In this document: positions 6,239-7,981 of the stretch, piece after piece
How the letters are laid out: each line of letters begins with the position of its first letter
How positions within the stretch are numbered: the first letter of the stretch is position 1
Assembly: GCA_045643425.1 (NCBI GenBank)
Contig: JAZUKW010000052.1
Location: forward strand, 1 to 7,981
From: RGIG426 sp045643425
Lineage (GTDB): Bacteria; Bacillota; Clostridia; Oscillospirales; Acutalibacteraceae
DNA: 7,981 nucleotides
Reading direction: 5' to 3'
Translations under genes and position numbers: made by a program
Notes under the pieces: generated by a model
What the model was told of the DNA's origin: nothing
Database searches by the model: none
Seen by the model: only the letters and a program-made list of their open reading frames with translations

Positions 6239-6377
6239 CCTTTCCTTTTCGAGTTTATTATACACCAGCCACAAAAAAAGTCACCCTACACTAACCTCTT
6301 TTTACTCTCCACGTGATTTTTAGCCGGTAGAGTTGACAAAAAATCGCTCTCCCGACAGTAGAATTTGCGAAAAAGCC

Positions 6378-6406
6378 TTGATTTTTCAATACTTTTGTGT
6401 TACAAT
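6378..6406 (+). promoter_or_regulatory. Promoter of the XRE-membrane / ispF operon
   Basis: TTGATT (6378-6383), a 17-nt spacer and TACAAT (6401-6406), with a TGT extended -10 just before it (6398-6400). The 11-bp direct repeat CAATACTTTTG (6387-6397 and 6403-6413, 16-bp period) overlaps the spacer and the -10/start region, where a repressor could bind. The leader to the ATG at 6555 is about 140 nt. Confidence 0.75.
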
Positions 6407-6554
6407 ACTTTTGCGGTCGAAAAATGCCGCAACTAAAAAAACAAAATTGTTTTTTCGAAAAAATCAAAAAATTCTTGTTGTAAAGGCAAAAAGCCTTACG
6501 GAAAAATCGACAAAATCACCCCAAAATCTCTCAAAAAAGATGGAGGACGGACGT

Positions 6555-7187
6555 ATGCTCAAGCAAATTATTGCCCAAAACATCGTATTTCTTCGTAAAC
6601 AAGCCGGTATGACCCAGCTGGATCTTGCCGAAAAACTGAATTATTCCGACAAAGCCGTTTCCAAATGGGAGCGCGGCGACTCCGTGCCGGATATTGCGGT
6701 GCTCAAGGACATCGCCGACCTGTTCGGTGTAACGGTAGATTACCTATTAAAAGAAGATCACGCCGCCGAGGAAGAGGCTGCGCGGTTGGAAACGCGCGAG
6801 AAAAAACGCAGCCGCCAAATCATCGCCGCGCTGGTCGCGGTGGTCATTTGGCTGATCGCGACGGCGGTGTTCGTCAACGACCAGATGCAGACGAAAGAAA
6901 TCATCTCCACGATGTGGACGGTGTTCATTTACGCGTTCCCGGTCTCCTGCGCGGTGCTGATGGTGTTCAGCGTAAAATGGTTTTCCCGCCGCACGACGTT
7001 CATTTTGCTTTCCGGCGTGTTGTGGGGGCTGTTGTTCTCCGCGTTCGTTACGGGATTGTTCGAGACAAGCAACAATTGGGTGATTTTCCTGCTCGGCATT
7101 CCGGCGCAGGCCGCGATCATCCTGTGGGGCTTGCTTCCCGGCCATAAAGCGAAGCTTGCGGCGAAAAAAGCCGCCGATGACGAATGA
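6555..7187 (+). CDS. XRE family helix-turn-helix regulator with C-terminal membrane domain
   Basis: 210 residues. An HTH_3/Cro-CI domain covers about residues 5-65 (IAQNIVFLRKQAGMTQLDLA, then SDKAVSKWERGDSVPDI in the recognition region, ending LFGVTVDYLL). A charged linker (about 68-88, EEEAARLETREKKRSR) leads to four predicted membrane helices near 89-107, 119-139, 147-168 and 174-194, and a Lys/Ala-rich tail. The layout suggests a membrane-bound DNA-binding protein reacting to an envelope or membrane signal; this class is common in clostridia but its ligands are mostly unknown. The start ATG 6555 is chosen because GGAGG (6542-6546) lies 8 nt ahead. ATG 6540 sits across that site, and a TTG at 6333 is upstream of the promoter. 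The stop overlaps an ATG in ispF's frame (ATGA), so the genes are probably cotranscribed. Confidence 0.93.
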   Translation: MLKQIIAQNIVFLRKQAGMTQLDLAEKLNYSDKAVSKWERGDSVPDIAVLKDIADLFGVTVDYLLKEDHAAEEEAARLETREKKRSRQIIAALVAVVIWLIATAVFVNDQMQTKEIISTMWTVFIYAFPVSCAVLMVFSVKWFSRRTTFILLSGVLWGLLFSAFVTGLFETSNNWVIFLLGIPAQAAIILWGLLPGHKAKLAAKKAADDE

Positions 7188-7201
7188 AAGAGGGCGAACG
7201 T

Positions 7202-7675
7202 ATGCGGATCGGTCACGGTTACGACGTGCATCGCCTCGTCGAGGGGCGCAAGCTCATCTTGGGCGGTGTGGAAATCCCGTTTGAAAAAGGCCTGCTCGGC
7301 CATTCGGATGCCGACGTGCTTGCCCACGCGGTCGCGGATGCCTTGCTCGGCGCGGCGGCCATGGGGGACATCGGACATCTGTTCCCCGATACCGACGAAC
7401 GCTTTGCCGGCGCGGACAGCTTAAAACTGCTCGCCGAGGTGACGGCGCGGCTCGAAGCCGCCGGTTATCGCGTCGGCAACGTGGACGCAACGGTGCTGTG
7501 TCAGCGGCCGAAGCTCGCGCCGCATATCGAAAAAATGCGAAAAAATCTTGCCGCCGCCTGCGCGGTGGACGTGGCGCAGATGAGTGTAAAAGCCACGACC
7601 GAGGAAGGCCTCGGCTTCACCGGCACGGGAGAGGGCATCGCCGCTCACGCCGTGTGTTTGATTGAGGAGATTTGA
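7202..7675 (+). CDS. ispF: 2-C-methyl-D-erythritol 2,4-cyclodiphosphate synthase
   Basis: 157 residues, the normal length of IspF. The enzyme forms the cyclic diphosphate MEcPP and CMP from CDP-methylerythritol phosphate in the MEP route to isoprenoids (cytosolic homotrimer with zinc). Visible: RIGHGYDVHRL at the N terminus with metal ligands Asp8 and His10; His42 as third ligand; the HSDADVLAHAVADALLGA stretch beginning at His34; GDIGHLFPDTD (55-65); and KATTEEGLGFTGTGEGIAAH (130-149), the CDP-binding signature with Thr132, Thr133 and Glu135. Start ATG 7202 gives the conserved MRIGHGYD beginning and has AGAGGG (7189-7194) 7 nt ahead. ATG 7184 in the same frame would add six charged residues. 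It follows the XRE-membrane gene with a 14-nt gap. ispD, often adjacent or fused, is not in the window. Confidence 0.97.
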   Translation: MRIGHGYDVHRLVEGRKLILGGVEIPFEKGLLGHSDADVLAHAVADALLGAAAMGDIGHLFPDTDERFAGADSLKLLAEVTARLEAAGYRVGNVDATVLCQRPKLAPHIEKMRKNLAAACAVDVAQMSVKATTEEGLGFTGTGEGIAAHAVCLIEEI

Positions 7676-7681
7676 ACGAAG

Positions 7682-7710
7682 AAAAAGACCTGCCCCGGCA
7701 GGTCTTTTTT
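7682..7710 (+). terminator. Intrinsic terminator after ispF
   Basis: AAAAAGACCTGC (7682-7693) pairs with GCAGGTCTTTTT (7698-7709) around a CCCG loop and runs into T's through 7710. It begins 7 nt after the ispF stop and separates that operon from the promoter at 7712. Confidence 0.93.
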
Positions 7711-7711
7711 G

Positions 7712-7740
7712 TTGCAATTTTTGAGAGGGTGTGCTATACT
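7712..7740 (+). promoter_or_regulatory. Promoter of the structured RNA / 3' secreted gene
   Basis: TTGCAA (7712-7717), a 17-nt spacer and TATACT (7735-7740), with a TGC extended -10 (7732-7734). It begins within two bases of the ispF terminator. The expected start near 7747 falls on the first bases of the closing stem of the RNA. Confidence 0.87.
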
Positions 7741-7745
7741 GAACG

Positions 7746-7908
7746 TGCGACACAATTCAATAGGCGAAATCCACACAAGGGGCTTTTTATCTTTTGGTAA
7801 AAATGCTCCCCTCTTTTCTCGTTGCCCTTGTGTGGGGGAGCTGGAATTGTGTCGCAGCAATCGAGGCCGTGCGTTTTTCGGTGCGCAGCTTCGGCTGCGC
7901 ACTTTTTT
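7746..7908 (+). ncRNA. Structured RNA of unrecognised class (leader or sRNA)
   Basis: Nested complementary segments with their own promoter and terminator. P1: TGCGACACAATTC (7746-7758) with GAATTGTGTCGCA (7844-7856), 13 bp perfect. P2: CCACACAAGGG (7771-7781) with CCCTTGTGTGG (7825-7835), 11 bp perfect. P3: TTTTTA (7784-7789) with TAAAAA (7798-7803). GCTCCC (7805-7810), in the loop region of P2, is complementary to GGGAGC (7836-7841) immediately 3' of P2, allowing a pseudoknot. The 12-nt joining strand 7759-7770 (AATAGGCGAAAT) stays unpaired. After P1 come a 24-nt linker and a terminator (7881-7908). The RNA is about 110 nt without, or 160 nt with, the terminator. I do not recognise 6S, SRP, tmRNA, RNase P, a T-box or a known riboswitch core. 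Placement ahead of a secreted-protein gene favours a cis-acting leader; an independent sRNA is equally possible. Confidence 0.72.
7881..7908 (+). terminator. UUCG-capped terminator at the end of the structured RNA
   Basis: GTGCGCAGC (7881-7889) pairs perfectly with GCTGCGCAC (7894-7902), closed by the very stable C(TTCG)G tetraloop, with a T run at 7903-7908. It ends only 5 nt before the GGGAGGA ribosome binding site of the next gene. The segment GGCCG (7865-7869) could pair with CGGCT (7892-7896), and GTGCG (7869-7873) repeats the stem's 5' end, so an alternative pairing that opens the terminator is possible. Confidence 0.88.
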
Positions 7909-7927
7909 ATTTTGGGAGGAATATCCA

Positions 7928-7981
7928 ATGAAAAAACACGTATCCATCCTGCTCGCCCTTGTGCTCGCGGTTATCGCGGCG
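7928..7981 (+). CDS. Start of a secreted or membrane protein, cut by the window edge
   Basis: ATG 7928 follows GGGAGGA (7914-7920) at 7 nt. The 18 visible codons read MKKHVSILLALVLAVIAA, which has the basic start and hydrophobic core of a Sec signal peptide or N-terminal anchor. The mature protein is outside the window, so no function can be given. It lies directly behind the terminator of the structured RNA, so its expression would depend on readthrough of that terminator from the 7712-7740 promoter unless another promoter was missed. Confidence 0.78.
   Translation, partial: MKKHVSILLALVLAVIAA

Larger units (their letters stand above)
6191..6554. other. Long non-coding interval before the XRE-membrane gene
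   Basis: No supported gene is seen in these 364 bases. The left part holds a GC-rich hairpin (6211-6238). The middle holds a TTGACA (6333-6338) without a well-placed -10 box and then a good promoter at 6378-6406. The right part, about 6410-6540, is a very A-rich leader with a 14-bp palindrome TTTTTTCGAAAAAA (6450-6463) and a small AAGGC/GCCTT hairpin (6483-6497). Base composition is clearly lower in GC than the flanking genes. Confidence 0.7.

Noticed and set aside
6333..6364. TTGACA (6333) with TAGAAT (6359) as an extra promoter
   Set aside because: The spacer would be 20 nt, too long for a good sigma-A promoter; the TTGATT/TACAAT pair downstream fits far better.
6333..6554. 74-residue N-terminal extension of the XRE protein from TTG 6333
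   Set aside because: It crosses the promoter at 6378-6406, is A-rich and lacks a ribosome binding site; the HTH domain begins normally at ATG 6555.
7746..7856. MITE or insertion-sequence remnant with 13-bp terminal inverted repeats
   Set aside because: No target duplication flanks the repeats (GAACG on the left, GCAAT on the right), and the inner nested stems, promoter and terminator fit an RNA better. Other copies in the genome would reopen this.
7746..7908. 6S RNA, SRP RNA, T-box, hammerhead or other known ribozyme/riboswitch
   Set aside because: The SRP GGAAG loop, T-box TGG-AC motif and hammerhead CTGANGA core are absent. The fold is shorter and more branched than a 6S rod. CGAAA at 7764-7768 alone is not enough for a hammerhead.

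Overview
The window looks like a piece of chromosome from a Gram-positive, anaerobic clostridium of the Oscillospirales/Ruminococcaceae type. This is inferred from moderately high GC, strong AGGAGG ribosome binding sites, textbook sigma-A promoters, RqcH and MEP-pathway genes, and secreted proteins with paired dockerin repeats carrying an NMKDVL motif. No phage, transposase, CRISPR array, tRNA or rRNA was seen. Most of the window is ordinary core genome. The accessory parts are the dockerin cluster, a membrane-anchored regulator and a structured RNA at the right edge.

Layout. (1) Positions 1-1260 hold the C-terminal two thirds of rqcH (ribosome quality control). A promoter whose -35 box overlaps the rqcH stop codon drives rpiB (1320-1769). 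A bidirectional terminator (1786-1819) closes rpiB and also the opposing operon. (2) On the minus strand, 4357 down to 1831, lies a probable three-gene secretion cluster. It encodes a lipase-like hydrolase with a C-terminal dockerin, an unlisted 51-residue membrane miniprotein, and a second secreted protein with an N-terminal dockerin and a poorly known C-terminal domain. (3) Positions 4380-4535 are a divergent control region with two consensus promoters back to back. Their -35 boxes lie in the arms of a perfect 11-bp inverted repeat. (4) Rightward from there is a tightly coupled AbrB-type regulator / ABC ATPase / ABC-2 permease operon with 4-nt overlaps at both junctions, ended by a strong terminator.

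(5) Positions 6191-6554 are a long non-coding, AT-rich leader containing a promoter and short repeats. It is followed by an XRE-type helix-turn-helix protein with four predicted membrane helices and then ispF (isoprenoid precursor synthesis), closed by a terminator. (6) Positions 7712-7927 contain a strong promoter, a compact nested RNA fold (13-bp closing stem, 11-bp second stem, inner hairpin and a possible pseudoknot), and a UUCG-capped terminator. Directly after it starts a secreted-protein gene that runs off the window. I could not match this RNA to any class I know, and it is the best candidate for something undescribed.

Five promoters were recognised, all with exactly 17-nt spacers; three have the -10 box TATACT. 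The main functional themes are translation rescue, pentose phosphate and isoprenoid metabolism, extracellular protein assembly through dockerins, and a self-regulated ABC exporter.
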